DNA of 51,828 bases, taken from positions 639,429 through 691,256 of the forward strand of contig CAJNDS010001546.1 of NCBI GenBank assembly GCA_905221605.1, read 5' to 3'. The notes beneath the pieces are model-generated. The model made no database searches and had not been told where the DNA came from. It saw nothing but the letters and a program-made list of their open reading frames with translations. Below, in pieces: positions 36,487-46,770 of the stretch. This DNA comes from Symbiodinium natans. Taxonomy: Eukaryota; Sar; Dinophyceae; Suessiales; Symbiodiniaceae. A program made the translations under genes and the position numbers. The stretch's first letter is position 1, and every line of letters begins with the position of its first letter.

Positions 36487-37090
36487 CGCAGAAGAAACCA
36501 CGGAGAGCGCTTTGGGAGGATTTGGCTTTGGCAGCTTTCACTTTTCGGGACACTTCATAACAAGGTTTCACTGCAGCCAAGCTTGGGAGTTCGCTGCTTT
36601 GCTGAGGCTGGAGGCCATGGATCTGACCATGCTGATCTGACCTCAGTCGGACGTGCTGTGCTCGCTGTGTTCTACATGGATTCCCGGCCAAGCTTGGCCT
36701 GGCCTTCGTGGTAATTTTGGGGGCCAAGGACTTGCGTGTCTACTCCAAAGCACTTCGTCCCCATGGAGATCGACGACGATCGTGTACGTAGCCTTCGAAT
36801 TCCTTTCGATGTGCTCGAGGAATGTGGGGAAAAACGGGGAGAAGAAGAGATCGAATAGGAGCCGAGAAGACGTGAAGAGGCAGAACTGCTGGATCACCAG
36901 AGGAGTCGCTGGCCTCCTATGCAGAGTACACCTGGGTGAAGGCCCATCGCAAGATGGATGGCTTCAAGGAGCCCTTTGACAGATCTCTCTGAGGAAGCAC
37001 TGGCCCGGAGTCCCAAGGTTTTGCCGCCCTGGGCCGTGCGCAGGACCGCTACGCGGCTGGCAAGAACTGCTACTTTGCCCCTGGCCTCAG
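36487..37090 (+). CDS. Weak candidate exons
   Basis: Three stretches look coding but lack clean, phase-consistent borders. About 36492-36560 encodes EETTESALGGFGFGSFHFSG. About 36900-36980 encodes EESLASYAEYTWVKAHRKMD then GFKEPFDRS before a stop. 37017-37090 encodes GFAALGRAQDRYAAGKNCYF then APGLR. A frame at 36745-36855 (KHFVPMEIDDDRVRSLRIPF) is also possible. I list them as likely parts of the same transcription unit, with order and joins unresolved. Confidence 0.3.
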
Positions 37091-37221
37091 GGCTGTCCTG
37101 TTGTTTTTATGTGTTTTTTTTTTTTTTTGCCTTTTTGGTGTCTTTTGGTACCCCTCATCAGTAGCCCAGAAACCTTTGGGTCAGGTGGGACCGTGTCCTG
37201 TTTCACCATTTCACCCCTTAG

Positions 37222-37639
37222 GCCTTCCGGATCTTGTCCTTTGGCTGCCAGCTGATTGACCACGGGTGGATCCCGGACCTTACCGCTGCCGGGGCCTCGA
37301 GGGCCCCTGGGAAAATCCTAGAAGAGGCCCGGATGTGGGGGAAATTCTTGAGGCCAATGGCAAGTACGAGGTCATGCAGATGGTCTTTGACGCGTTTGCT
37401 GTCCAGCCTGGCCTCCTGCTTCAAATCCTGTCCAAGCTCCTTGAACATCGCCCCTCCCCGCCTTCCTCCCACCCCTCCTTCCTGCCACATGCCCACCTGA
37501 ATATACAGCCCCCGACAACCCGCAACAACAACAAAAGGAGCCTTCCACCAAAAAGCGGGGCCTCGAGGTGAATGGGATTTGGTCGAGGCACTCTTCGGCC
37601 ACCTCTTTCGAGCCGAGCTCGGACCCGAGCTCCGACTAA
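37222..37639 (+). CDS. Candidate 3' exons and C-terminus of the microexon-array gene
   Basis: After CCCCTTAG, 37222-37265 encodes AFRILSFGCQLIDHG. A GT donor there and an AG at 37323-37324 would make a 59-nt intron and join it in phase to GGPDVGEILEANGKYEVMQM, VFDAFAVQPGLLLQILSKLL, EH (to about 37450). A strong pyrimidine tract then leads to ATACAG at 37508. The final exon, 37509-37639, encodes PDNPQQQQKEPSTKKRGLEV, NGIWSRHSSATSFEPSSDPS, SD and TAA: a polar, Ser/Asp-rich tail. The helical middle part vaguely recalls MIF4G-type helical repeats (as in cap-binding protein CBP80), but this is only an impression. Confidence 0.45.
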
Positions 37640-37747
37640 GAGAAGGTTCTTGTGCAGTTCTGGGTTTCGGGGTTTGAAGGCATTTTATGGCATCTTGCGG
37701 GTTTGGTAGGGTTCAGGGATGTCGGGGTTTAGGGATCTGGAGGGTTC
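37640..37747. other. Short spacer with TTTAGGG-like words
   Basis: GGGTTTCGGGGTTTG, GGGGTTTAGGGATC and GGGTTCAGGG resemble degraded telomeric words. No coding signal. Confidence 0.4.
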
Positions 37748-37840
37748 AGGGTCAAAGAGCTCGTGCTCAAACATTGGGTTGGCTACGCTACATTTGGGCC
37801 CGGCTGTGGCCCAGGTTAAGAGCTTGCAAAGCGCTCGCAG

Positions 37841-37930
37841 GGTATGAGCCTCCCAAGGCTGGAGCACTTCACGCGGAAGGTCGCTATGGCCCGAAACGGC
37901 GAGGAGGCCGCCGTGATTGAGGAGCAGCCT
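37841..37930 (+). CDS. Exon-like segment in duplication unit 1
   Basis: After GCTCGCAG the frame encodes GMSLPRLEHFTRKVAMARNG then EEAAVIEEQ before an AG at its end, and stays open to a stop at about 37990. The composition is strongly protein-like. The same frame upstream encodes VKELVLKHWVGYATFGPGCG but is interrupted by TAA at 37816-37818, 23 nt before the GCTCGCAG acceptor, too short for an intron from that point. No family recognised. An exact copy exists in unit 2 (about 39566-39655). Confidence 0.4.
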
Positions 37931-38394
37931 TTTTCAACGTGCATATGCCTGTGTGGAACGTTTGTGGAGTTTGGCCGAAGCCTGTTCTGAAGCTAGGGAA
38001 GCAAGTGAGAAAGAATAGCAGGAGTGCACAGAATGTACCCCCCCTTTTTTTTGCAAGTGGCCAATGTTGTCTGAAAGATGCTGGGCCAGTTTGTTTCTTC
38101 AGCTCGACAAGCAAAGTCGAGACACGGGAAATCCACGCAGCAGACGTTTGGATGAGAAAAGAGCCTTCAATAAACATTCTAAGCCCTAAGGACCGAAACC
38201 GAAATCCTTGGGAAGCCGTTTTGGGGACCAGAGTCCCGGCACAGAGTCCAACCCTTCGCACAGAAGAAGCGCTCCAAACTCCAAACTCCAAACTCCAAAC
38301 TCAAAACTCCAAACCCCGCTCCCTCTTCTCAGGCCCTTCAGGATCAGAAAGGGAGAGGGCGACAGAGCGAGGAGACGACGACCGCGACCACGAC

Positions 38395-38945
38395 CACCAC
38401 GACGACGACGAAGAAAAAGAAGAAGAATAATAATCAGAAGAAGAGGATAAGCAGAAGAACAGAATAATAAGAAGAATAAGACGAAGAAGACGAAGACGAA
38501 GACGAAGACGAAGACGAAGACGAAGACGAAGACGAAGACGAAGACGAAGACGAAGAAGAAGAAGAAGAAGAAGAAGAAGAAGAAGAAGAAGAAGAAGAAG
38601 AAGAAGAAGAAGAAGAAGAAGAAGAAGAAGAAGAAGAAGAAGAATAATAAGAAGAAGAAGAGGAAGACGAATAACAAGCAGAAGAAGAAGAATAAGAAGA
38701 ATAATAGAAACAATGAAAAGAAGAAATAGCAAGAATAATAATACGAAGAAGAAGAAGAGGAGGAGGAGAAGAGGAGGAGAAGAATAATAAGAGGAACAAT
38801 AAGAAGAATAAAGAAAAAAAGAAGAAACAGAAGAATAAGAAGAAAAAGAAGAAGAAATAATAAGAAGAGAAATACTAACAAGAAGAAGCAGAACAAGAAG
38901 AATAAGAAGAAGAAGAAGAGGGGAAAGCAACGGAAAGGAACGTAA

Positions 38946-38976
<31 letters not shown>

Positions 38977-39000
38977 CCGGAGCAGAGACAGAGAAACAGA
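38395..39000 (+). repeat. Homopurine (GAC/AAG/AG)n tract, unit 1
   Basis: GACGAA hexamers (about 38480-38553), pure AAG (about 38553-38643), degenerate A/G-rich sequence, then (GA)n at 38947-38968. Almost entirely purine on the plus strand for some 600 bases, so triplex (H-DNA) formation is possible. Confidence 0.85.
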
Positions 39001-39225
39001 GAGCCTTGAAACCCCAAAAACGATTTCAACCTCAAACTCCCAAACGCTACATATATGCTGTGTAAACATATGCTGCGCTGCCTCGTCTTTTTATCGAAAG
39101 AGCGTTCTGAGAATCCCAGGAACGGTGAGGCAGAGAAGGCTCTTAACAACACTGAAGGGAGAGAGACCCTGAAGGAGAGCTGTTCGGAGCAAAGTGCTGC
39201 AAAGTGCTACTCAAAGTTCTCTCTC

Positions 39226-39413
39226 TTGCTTGCTCTCTCTCTCTCTCTCCCTCGCTCTCTCTCCCTCTCTCTCTGTCTCTGTCACTCTCTCTGTCTCTGT
39301 CACTCTCTCTGTCTCGCTCTCTCTCTCTCTGTCTCTCTTTTTCTCCTCTACCCCTCTCTCCCTCTGTCCTCTCTCTCTCTCTCGCTCTCTCGCTCTCCCC
39401 TTGTGCTACAGCA
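39226..39413 (+). repeat. (CT)n polypyrimidine tract, unit 1
   Basis: About 190 bases of CT-rich repeats ending CCCCTTGTGCTACAG. In splice terms this is an exceptionally long pyrimidine tract before an AG. The exon-like end encodes QAALEGEGLYSDARTLRVE. Confidence 0.8.
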
Positions 39414-40203
39414 AGCGGCTCTCGAGGGCGAAGGGCTTTATTCAGATGCGAGAACGCTACGTGTTGAGACCTAGGGTCAAAGAGCTCGTGCTCAAACATT
39501 GGGTTGGCTACGCTACATTTGGGCCCGGCTGTGGCCCAGGTTAAGAGCTTGCAAAGCGCTCGCAGGGTATGAGCCTCCCAAGGCTGGAGCACTTCACGCG
39601 GAAGGTCGCTATGGCCCGAAACGGCGAGGAGGCCGCCGTGATTGAGGAGCAGCCTTTTTCAACGTGCATATGCCTGTGTGGAACGTTTGTGGAGTTTGGC
39701 CGAAGCCTGTTCTGAAGCTAGGGAAGCAAGTGAGAAAGAATAGCAGGAGTGCACAGAATGTACCCCCCCTTTTTTTTGCAAGTGGCCAATGTTGTCTGAA
39801 AGATGCTGGGCCAGTTTGTTTCTTCAGCTCGACAAGCAAAGTCCCAAGACACAGCGAGACACGGGAAATCCACGCAGCAGACGTTTGGATGAGAAAAGAG
39901 CCTTCAATAAACATTCTAAGCCCTAAGGACCGAAACCGAAATCCTTGGGAAGCCGTTTTGGGGACCAGAGTCCCGGCACAGAGTCCAACCCTTCGCACAG
40001 AAGAAGCGCTCCAAACTCCAAACTCCAAACTCCAAACTCAAAACTCCAAACCCCGCTCCCTCTTCTCAGGCCCTTCAGGATCAGAAAGGGAGAGGGCGAC
40101 AGAGCGAGGAGACGACGACCGCGACCACGACCACCACGACGACGACGAAGAAAAAGAAGAAGAATAATAATAAGAAGAAGAGGATAAGCAGAAGAACAGA
40201 ATA

Positions 40204-40318
40204 ATAAGAAGAATAAGACGAAGAAGACGAAGACGAAGACGAAGACGAAGACGAAGACGAAGACGAAGACGAAGACGAAGACGAAGACGAAGAAGAAGAA
40301 GAAGAAGAAGAAGAAGAA

Positions 40319-40365
<47 letters not shown>

Positions 40366-40500
40366 AGAAGAAGAAGAAGAAGAAGAAGAAGAAGAAGAAG
40401 AAGAAGAAGAAGAAGAAGAAGAAGAAGAAGAAGAAGAAGAAGAAGAAGAAGAAGAAGAAGAAGAAGAAGAAGAAGAAGAAGAATAAGAAGAAGAAGAAGA
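40204..40500 (+). repeat. (GAC GAA)n/(AAG)n tract, unit 2
   Basis: Same sub-structure as unit 1, but the pure AAG part is about 100 bases longer. This expansion accounts for most of the length difference between units once the insertion is removed. Confidence 0.85.
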
Positions 40501-40648
40501 GGAAGACGAATAACAAGCAGAAGAAGAAGAATAAGAAGAATAATAGAAACAATGAAAAGAAGAAATAGCAAGAATAATAATACGAAGAAGAAGAAGAGGA
40601 GGAGGAGAAGAGGAGGAGAAGAATAATAAGAGGAACAATAAGAAGAAT

Positions 40649-41585
40649 CGGCCATCAGGTGGTTATTGTGCGTTGTTCCTGCCAGTGATGCAAATTTCAG
40701 AAAGCTTCGTGTTGGCCATGTCACTTTGATCAGTTGGATGCTGAGAGTTGCAGCTCATTTCAGCAATCCTGTTCCTGAGGGTATTTCTCACTCTCGCCAC
40801 GCGTGTAAGCTCTGGCTGTGGTGCTATTCAGAGAGGTGGGATCACTTGCATGCTCGTATGGTGTGGGATTGGGCTGGTCATGTTTTCCGGCGTGACAGAG
40901 AGGGCATGATGTCTCAGGCTGTGCTCCATTTTCGCTCTTCAGTTAGACTACAAGGTGCCAGGGCGGCGAGGACTGGACCTCAAAACTTTGGGCATCGCAG
41001 GTTGCTCTCATTCCTGGAGCAGCGTGGCATCCAACCTGTCACGGCCCATGACAGGCAGCTATGGGCGTCCTACCTTCCTGATTGGCTGAGCTCATGTGGA
41101 ATGGGAGATCTTGAGTGTCGGTACAATGTCCAGTGGGTCTCTGAGAGCCATCACTTGGGGAGACGTTGGCGTGATGTACAGGGCACTTTTCTTGGGCAAG
41201 AAATTTGGATTGTAAGTCGGCGGCCGGATGGAACCCTGATTCTCAGCACGCTGCGGCGATGTGATGGCTGGCTGCATTGGGAGACGCATGACTCAGGCTT
41301 GATGAATGTGTGTGCAGTGGTTGTGACCAACCTTCTGAGCAGGACGTTTTCGGTGAGACTGTTGATTGCAGGAGAGTTTCAGTCAGTCTGCAAGGCTCAG
41401 TGCCCGTGTTTCAGTCGAGACCTGGCGGCCCAAAGTGTGGTTGTCGAGGTCAGTTCTTGTCCCATGGAGTGGGCTAGGCGAATGAGGGAGGTTCTGAGGT
41501 CATTTTGAGCCTCCTGAGAGCCCGGCCTGCTCTTCGTGCCCTTGCGCAGCAAGACCCTAGGGGATGGCGCGGCAGAGAGAGAGAG
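40649..41585 (+). mobile_element. 5'-truncated LINE-like insertion inside duplication unit 2
   Basis: Present only in unit 2. Unit 1 reads straight through AAGAAGAAT/AAAGAAAAAAAG where this block begins and ends. It carries one frame (open from the left junction to 41508, about 285 residues) with HLHARMVWDWAGHVFRRDRE, the W-x-G-H-x-x-R motif found in the C-terminal part after the reverse transcriptase of many non-LTR elements, and further Trp/Arg-rich sequence (DRQLWASYLPDWLSSCG, RRWRDVQGTFLGQ). The polymerase domain is absent, as expected for 5' truncation. No clear target-site duplication is seen because both flanks are A/G repeats. The frame is uninterrupted, so the insertion is probably young. 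Confidence 0.6.
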
Positions 41586-41721
41586 AAAGAAAAAAAGAAG
41601 AAACAGAAGAATAAGAAGAAAAAGAAGAAGAAATAATAAGAAGAGAAATACTAACAAGAAGAAGCAGAACAAGAAGAATAAGAAGAAGAAGAAGAGGGGA
41701 AAGCAACGGAAAGGAACGTAA

Positions 41722-41752
<31 letters not shown>

Positions 41753-42251
41753 CCGGAGCAGAGACAGAGAAACAGAGAGCCTTGAAACCCCAAAAACGAT
41801 TTCAACCTCAAACTCCCAAACGCTACATATATGCTGTGTAAACATATGCTGCGCTGCCTCGTCTTTTTATCGAAAGAGCGTTCTGAGAATCCCAGGAACG
41901 GTGAGGCAGAGAAGGCTCTTAACAACACTGAAGGGAGAGAGACCCTGAAGGAGAGCTGTTCGGAGCAAAGTGCTGCAAAGTGCTACTCAAAGTTCTCTCT
42001 CTTGCTTGCTCTCTCTCTCTCTCTCTCCCTCGCTCTCTCTCCCTCTCTCTCTGTCTCTGTCACTCTCTCTGTCTCTGTCACTCTCTCTGTCTCGCTCTCT
42101 CTCTCTCTGTCTCTCTTTTTCTCCTCTACCCCTCTCTCCCTCTGTCCTCTCTCTCTCTCTCGCTCTCTCGCTCTCCCCTTGTGCTACAGCAAGCGGCTCT
42201 CGAGGGCGAAGGGCTTTATTCAGATGCGAGAACGCTACGTGTTGAGACCTA

Positions 42252-42820
42252 AGGCTCAAAGCAGAAACCAGTCTTGTCTTGAGGTCACAGAGGCCTTGCA
42301 GCAGCCGGAATCGACCTGGCTCTGTGCCCTCTGTGGTGAGACTGGGTTGCTGTTAAGGCTCTGTACAGGGATGTTCCAGTAATGGGGGGCTTTCTTGCTC
42401 AACGGCAGCCCAGGAGACAGCGCGGCCTCTGTGCTGGTCTCAGGTTCGGAACCCGGTTCAGATGTGCCAGCCGCACCATGCTTGTCAGAATGAAAGGGGC
42501 GTATGGGCCCCGAAAACGAGGGCTTCGGGCTTAGGGCTTGGGCCATTTAGGGTGTTCTGTAGGGACTCGGGGCTTAAGCAGGTGGCTTGTGGCAACATTT
42601 TAAATCAGAAGCTTTTGTGCCCAGGTTTGCTGCGCCACCGCCCGGGACGGTGCGCTGCGCCACCGCACCCTTCCAGGACTTTGCTCGACAACATACGTCA
42701 ATATACATCAAGAGACCATAGCGCCCATGCTAAGCCTGATGGGAGCGCTTGTCGCTCCAGGACTCCGTCGGTTGAAGCTCTTCCAGACCAGCACCGCCGG
42801 TGCCAAGTATCGCTGTGAGT
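42252..42820. other. Region after the duplication, weak exon-like start
   Basis: Right after the duplication the frame encodes AQSRNQSCLEVTEALQQPES then TWLCALC, following CCTAAG. GGGCTTAGGG-type words at 42525-42580 resemble degraded telomere motifs. Nothing else is recognised. Confidence 0.3.
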
Positions 42821-42821
42821 T

Positions 42822-43032
42822 GAGCGCCAAGGCGGGGAAGCGAGGGCGGGGAGGGCGGGGAGAGCGGAGCAGTACGATAAGCTGGAGCGCAGAGAGGGCG
42901 TGGTGGACAACGGGGTCCAGATGGCCAATTGTGAGCACCGCCCGGAATCTCGGGAGGAATCACCTAGAGAGTCGCAGTGGAAGCATGAGGGGAACTATGG
43001 GGAAACTGAGGCTTCCACCAGCACTGCATCGT
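42822..43032 (+). CDS. Candidate terminal exon, unknown product
   Basis: The frame reads QGGEARAGRAGRAEQYDKLE, RREGVVDNGVQMANCEHRPE, SREESPRESQWKHEGNYGET, EASTSTAS and TGA. The change from Gly/Arg-rich to a charged, Ser-rich tail is typical of a protein C-terminus, and the alternative frames are less protein-like. A possible acceptor is the AG of GAGTTGAG just upstream. No family recognised and no start seen. Confidence 0.3.
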
Positions 43033-44385
43033 GAAGGCGATCCGGCGCACAGTTCGGTCGAAGAAAGGCCCGAGAAGTCGGACAATGCCGTTTGCAATTT
43101 TCAGGGAGCTGTGAGACAGCCTTGCCAGAGGCGGTGCCCTCTGCCCCGTCTGCTCTGCAAAGCTGCGAGTGAACGTCAACAAGCAACGAGCACCGTGTCT
43201 GACACCGGCAGTAGCAGCGCATGCGCTCTTTCTAAATCCTTTTTTTTTCATCCGTCCTGCCTCTGATTCTTTTTTCTCTGGAATAAAACTGTCGCCTGAG
43301 GCTTTCGGTTTGTGGGCTACGAGGCGGGTGGCAGGGCATCATTCCGACTAGTAGTGACTAGCGGCGCTGTGGATGTGTGCGTGTGTGGTTCTTCATCTGG
43401 TTCGTCGGCCAGGCCAACTGAGACCGAAGGACTTTGAAGGATGCTGTGGCGGATGCCGTGAAAATCCAGGACGAGAGAGACCCCTCACAGCGAGGAGTAC
43501 ATGGTCACAGGCGTTGTCGTTGAGGCGAAGCAGCGAAGCCGCGAAGCCGGAAGACTTGGAGCGCTGCCATCGCCTACTTTCTGCAGGCATCTGGAAGGAC
43601 CAAGGAGGAAAAAGAGGCAAGCAGGATGCGAACCGAACGGCAAGGCCTCTGACAAAACGTGCAATGGGGGCCTTCTTGGCCTCCTGGGTCGAAGTGGCCT
43701 TTGAGTGTCTTCTTCTGCTCTCAGAGTCTCACCTTCCCATCGACTTCCTCGACGACCGGGCTTTGCGCGGATGGGAAAATAGTTTGGCCACAGGAAGGCG
43801 CCGCCCTATGCAAAGCCGTGGGCAACCCTTCCATGCTGCCAGGTCCTGGGAAACCTCACAAAAGGCCCAAGCCCTCGGATTTCAGATACTGCGCAGTTGC
43901 GTTCGTGATGCTGGCAGCATCCTGCCAGCACCAGGCAAGAAGGAGTACACCGGCTTCCTTTCCAAGTTCGTGAGCTGAGAGGAACTCCGTGTGGGCAGCT
44001 TCATGGCATCGATGGTCAAAAGGTTCGAGAGCTGCTTTGATCCATCCACGAGACTCATTCTCATGGAACATGTCCCTCAGCAGCTTCTTGAGCGGGGTTG
44101 ACCACCACAAACCACTGCACCGTTCACTGCACTTTTCACTCCAGCACGAGCTGCCGCCCCTTTGGCTTGAGTAGAAGATGCCGACCGACTCTGCGTTGTT
44201 GTAGTGGCCTGGCTTAGACTTGGACGTCGGGAGCATGCAGAAGAAACGAACATGTCCTGGTCTTCTCTCAGTTACAGTTGCCGTCCCCTTTTTCTCCTGT
44301 TTGCAGGCGCCCTCAAAGCTCAATGTTGAATGCGCGTTCTGTTCCTTCACTCAAGCGAACAGAATAGAACCGAATGAACTAGAAT
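43033..44385. other. No confirmed gene
   Basis: A plus-strand frame (43373-43978) is open for 201 residues. A part after CCACAG (about 43793-43885) in another frame reads EGAALCKAVGNPSMLPGPGK. Neither can be assigned. Confidence 0.3.
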
Positions 44386-44387
44386 AG

Positions 44388-44830
44388 AACACGCACATGC
44401 ACGCATGCGCGTGCACGCACACACGCACACACACGGGTTGAGCTCCCGGGGAGTTGGGATGACTCTTCATTTCCAGACCAAGCTCCAGACCAAGGCACTG
44501 CAAGCGATATGAACTCTGCATGAGTGTATGCTCGCTGTGTTACGAAACAAGGACGTAGCTTCCTTGGACAGCATTCAGAGATGGTCTGCTGATTCATGGC
44601 GAGCTAAGGGGTTCGAATCGACAAGATTCTCGTTGGACATGTTGAAATAGTAATAAAACAAAACAGAACCATGACCCCTAGAATTAGCACGGGGTGTACA
44701 CGCACATGTGTGTCTGCACATGTACGTGTACGTAGCGTATACGCATACATATACGAATGTGTACATGTCTATGTGTACGTATACGTTTTTGTATTATGTA
44801 TTATGCATTATGTATTGTGTAGTGTGTACT
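44388..44830. repeat. Alternating purine-pyrimidine patches
   Basis: 44388-44436 is almost strictly alternating (CACGCATGCGCGTGCACG within CA repeats). 44695-44795 alternates again with TACGTGTACGT/GTACATGT words. Such sequence favours Z-DNA and cruciforms. No gene is seen. Confidence 0.55.
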
Positions 44831-46770
44831 GTGTCTTATGCTAGTACTGCTTTTAACTCCCAGGTTTGCTATCTTGGTCCCGCGTGCGGCCAAGCACTCA
44901 ATGCCGGGAGCTGAGAAAAAGGCGCCTCACGAAGCCTGGCGGACTCGGGGCAGACTTCGGACATTTTAGAAGCTATCAAGTATTACCGTATTACCGCATC
45001 GGGGTCCCTGACTTGGGCTCGTTCGACACGAGTAGCTGTCTCCAGAGGAACGATACAGATACCTAACGGCAAGCATCTCACCTCAGCATTAGAAAAAGTT
45101 GTCACATTCGGCTATATACTATCTTTCGTCTACAGTAAGCATATACATATAAGTCATTATAGCTGAATAGAATAGAACGTATAATTGCATCACTGTGTAT
45201 AAGATTTTGTCATTAGAAGCTCAGTTATATATGTATACATATATATAGTTGCAACAACAACCTCACGGGGGAGGAGAAGTGGAGTCGAGCCCGGAGCGCC
45301 GCTGCGCACAAAGCAAATCCCCTAGCACCGTCGTCGCTGCTCGTGTGTTTCAGGGAGAAAGTCAACTCACAGAGGCATATGATATACAGGTACCATTGAA
45401 GCAGACCGAGTATGACTGCTTAAGCTGAGCGGTGGGGCACGGCTCCAAAAGCATTGCTTATCCGCAGCCTGCGAGAAACGAAGAATTTGGTTGTCGCCTC
45501 ACTGGGAGGCATGTTCGCACAGAGGCTCTTCAGCTCATATTCTAATGCTGGACCCCAACAGCCGGCACAAGTTGCCCATGCTTCGACGAGCCGAGGAGGT
45601 TCGAGGGTTGCATGTCAAAGCCTAGATGGTGTCACATCATGCTACTTGAATAGATAAATCACCAAAAGATGTGTGCGTGGCAGACTAGTTGAACGTTGAA
45701 CTAGACTTTTTCCTCTATTCGGGTCCCTCACAATTTGAAAGTTCACATAGTTCAGCTTTGGAATCTTGGAAGAGAACGAAGGACGGGTACTGGCACAACC
45801 GATGCTCGTTTGAAGCATCAGCGCTCGAGACGAAAACCCTCAACGACTCAACGCCCAGCGTCTGACTTCCCGATTAAAATGGTAGTCCAAAGCCTTTGAA
45901 TTGAACTGTAAAGGCCAGTTAGCAGCATGATATTCAAAGTAGAAAAACTTCATGATGTTGCACAAATCAGTTAATCGAGCGACGCTTTTTGTTAAGAGTA
46001 TTGGTCTATACGTGCTGTGGACTGAGGGCTGAAAGTACTGTTATTGTTGGAGGCTCTTGGCTTTTGTTTTGTAAATCAATTAACGAAATTAGCCGCATAG
46101 AATGCAATAAAGACGACCTCCTCAACAAGTTATAGCTTCTTGAGTTTGACTTATACCTTGGACTCCGACTTATGTACATTGTCCAGCCAACATTTTTGGT
46201 GTGAGCTTCTGAACTGCGGGACCGAATACAGTGAGAGTCTGACTCAACGCACGCTACCATTACATGTCCTATGTGTCTAACGGGACACGTGTGAATCAAG
46301 CGCCGACCTATGTCAAGACTCGACATGGCGAGGTCGGGGATGGTCTAAAAATAGTCTGGTTATAACCTAACCTGATGCTGAGGTTAGAACTCTTACGTGG
46401 TTCTAACGATTTTTTCTATTCAAAGCCAACCGGAATAGGCAGATGCCCGAAGATGTATACCAGGGACCTAGACTCCTAAAGCTGCAAAGAAGATGACGTA
46501 TGTATGTGTTTTGAAGCACCTTGGTCTTAGGTCTTAGCAGGCTTGCAGCGGAAGCAGTGTCCTCGTCACAAGAATGTCTGCCGAACCGGGAAGGCGGGGG
46601 GTGGCATATTACAGTTGACTGGCAACCACAAAGTGCGGATAATCCAAGGGGGTGTACAGTGCGAGCTTTTTGTTAAGAAAGTTGTCCAGACAGTGCAGAG
46701 GTCACTTACTTCTTAAGTTCCATTGTCCTTGAGTTTCGGTATGGAAGAGATACTTATCTCTTCTTCTCTC
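44831..46770. other. AT-richer stretch, no gene recognised
   Basis: Contains ATATAT patches (about 45226-45248) and short frames only. I see no exon or RNA gene. A GGTTCGAATC at about 44609 was checked as a tRNA B-box and rejected. Confidence 0.4.

Larger units (their letters stand above)
37748..39472 (+). repeat. Tandem duplication, unit 1 (1725 bp)
   Basis: Near-identical to unit 2 that follows directly. Order: CAAAGAGCTCGTGCTC start, an exon-like segment (37841-37930), a spacer with a CCAAACT heptamer array (about 38275-38318), a homopurine (GAC/AAG)n tract, an (AG)n patch, and a (CT)n tract ending in GTGCTACAG before a short exon-like end (39414-39470). Reading frames of Phe, Leu, Ser, Lys or Glu runs in the microsatellites are not genes. 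Confidence 0.85.
39473..42251 (+). repeat. Tandem duplication, unit 2 (2779 bp including a LINE insertion)
   Basis: Repeats unit 1 nearly base for base. Differences seen: a 12-bp insertion near 39844-39856 (CCAAGACACAGC), a longer AAG tract (about 40290-40483), and a 937-bp insertion at 40649-41585. The exon-like segment GMSLPRLEHFTRKVAMARNG and the upstream in-frame TAA are both conserved. High identity implies recent duplication or conversion. Confidence 0.85.

Noticed and set aside
37327-37456. Naming the array gene as cap-binding protein CBP80
   Set aside because: The resemblance is limited to one short helical stretch and the rest does not match what I know of CBP80, so I kept it as unknown.
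37939-38430. 163-residue plus-strand frame repeated as 167 residues at 39664
   Set aside because: Conservation is explained by the tandem duplication. The frame ends in the microsatellite, has no domain, and overlaps the likely intron.
38186-40724. Long Phe/Leu/Ser-rich minus-strand frames in the duplication
   Set aside because: They are the reverse translation of AAG and GAC repeats and are not conserved beyond the microsatellite.
44590-44640. Possible tRNA B-box GGTTCGAATC
   Set aside because: The flanking bases do not pair as a T-stem, and no A-box or acceptor stem fits upstream.
44609-44830. TGTACGTGTACG-rich segment as an RNA gene
   Set aside because: Only simple alternating repeats are seen, with no conserved RNA motif.
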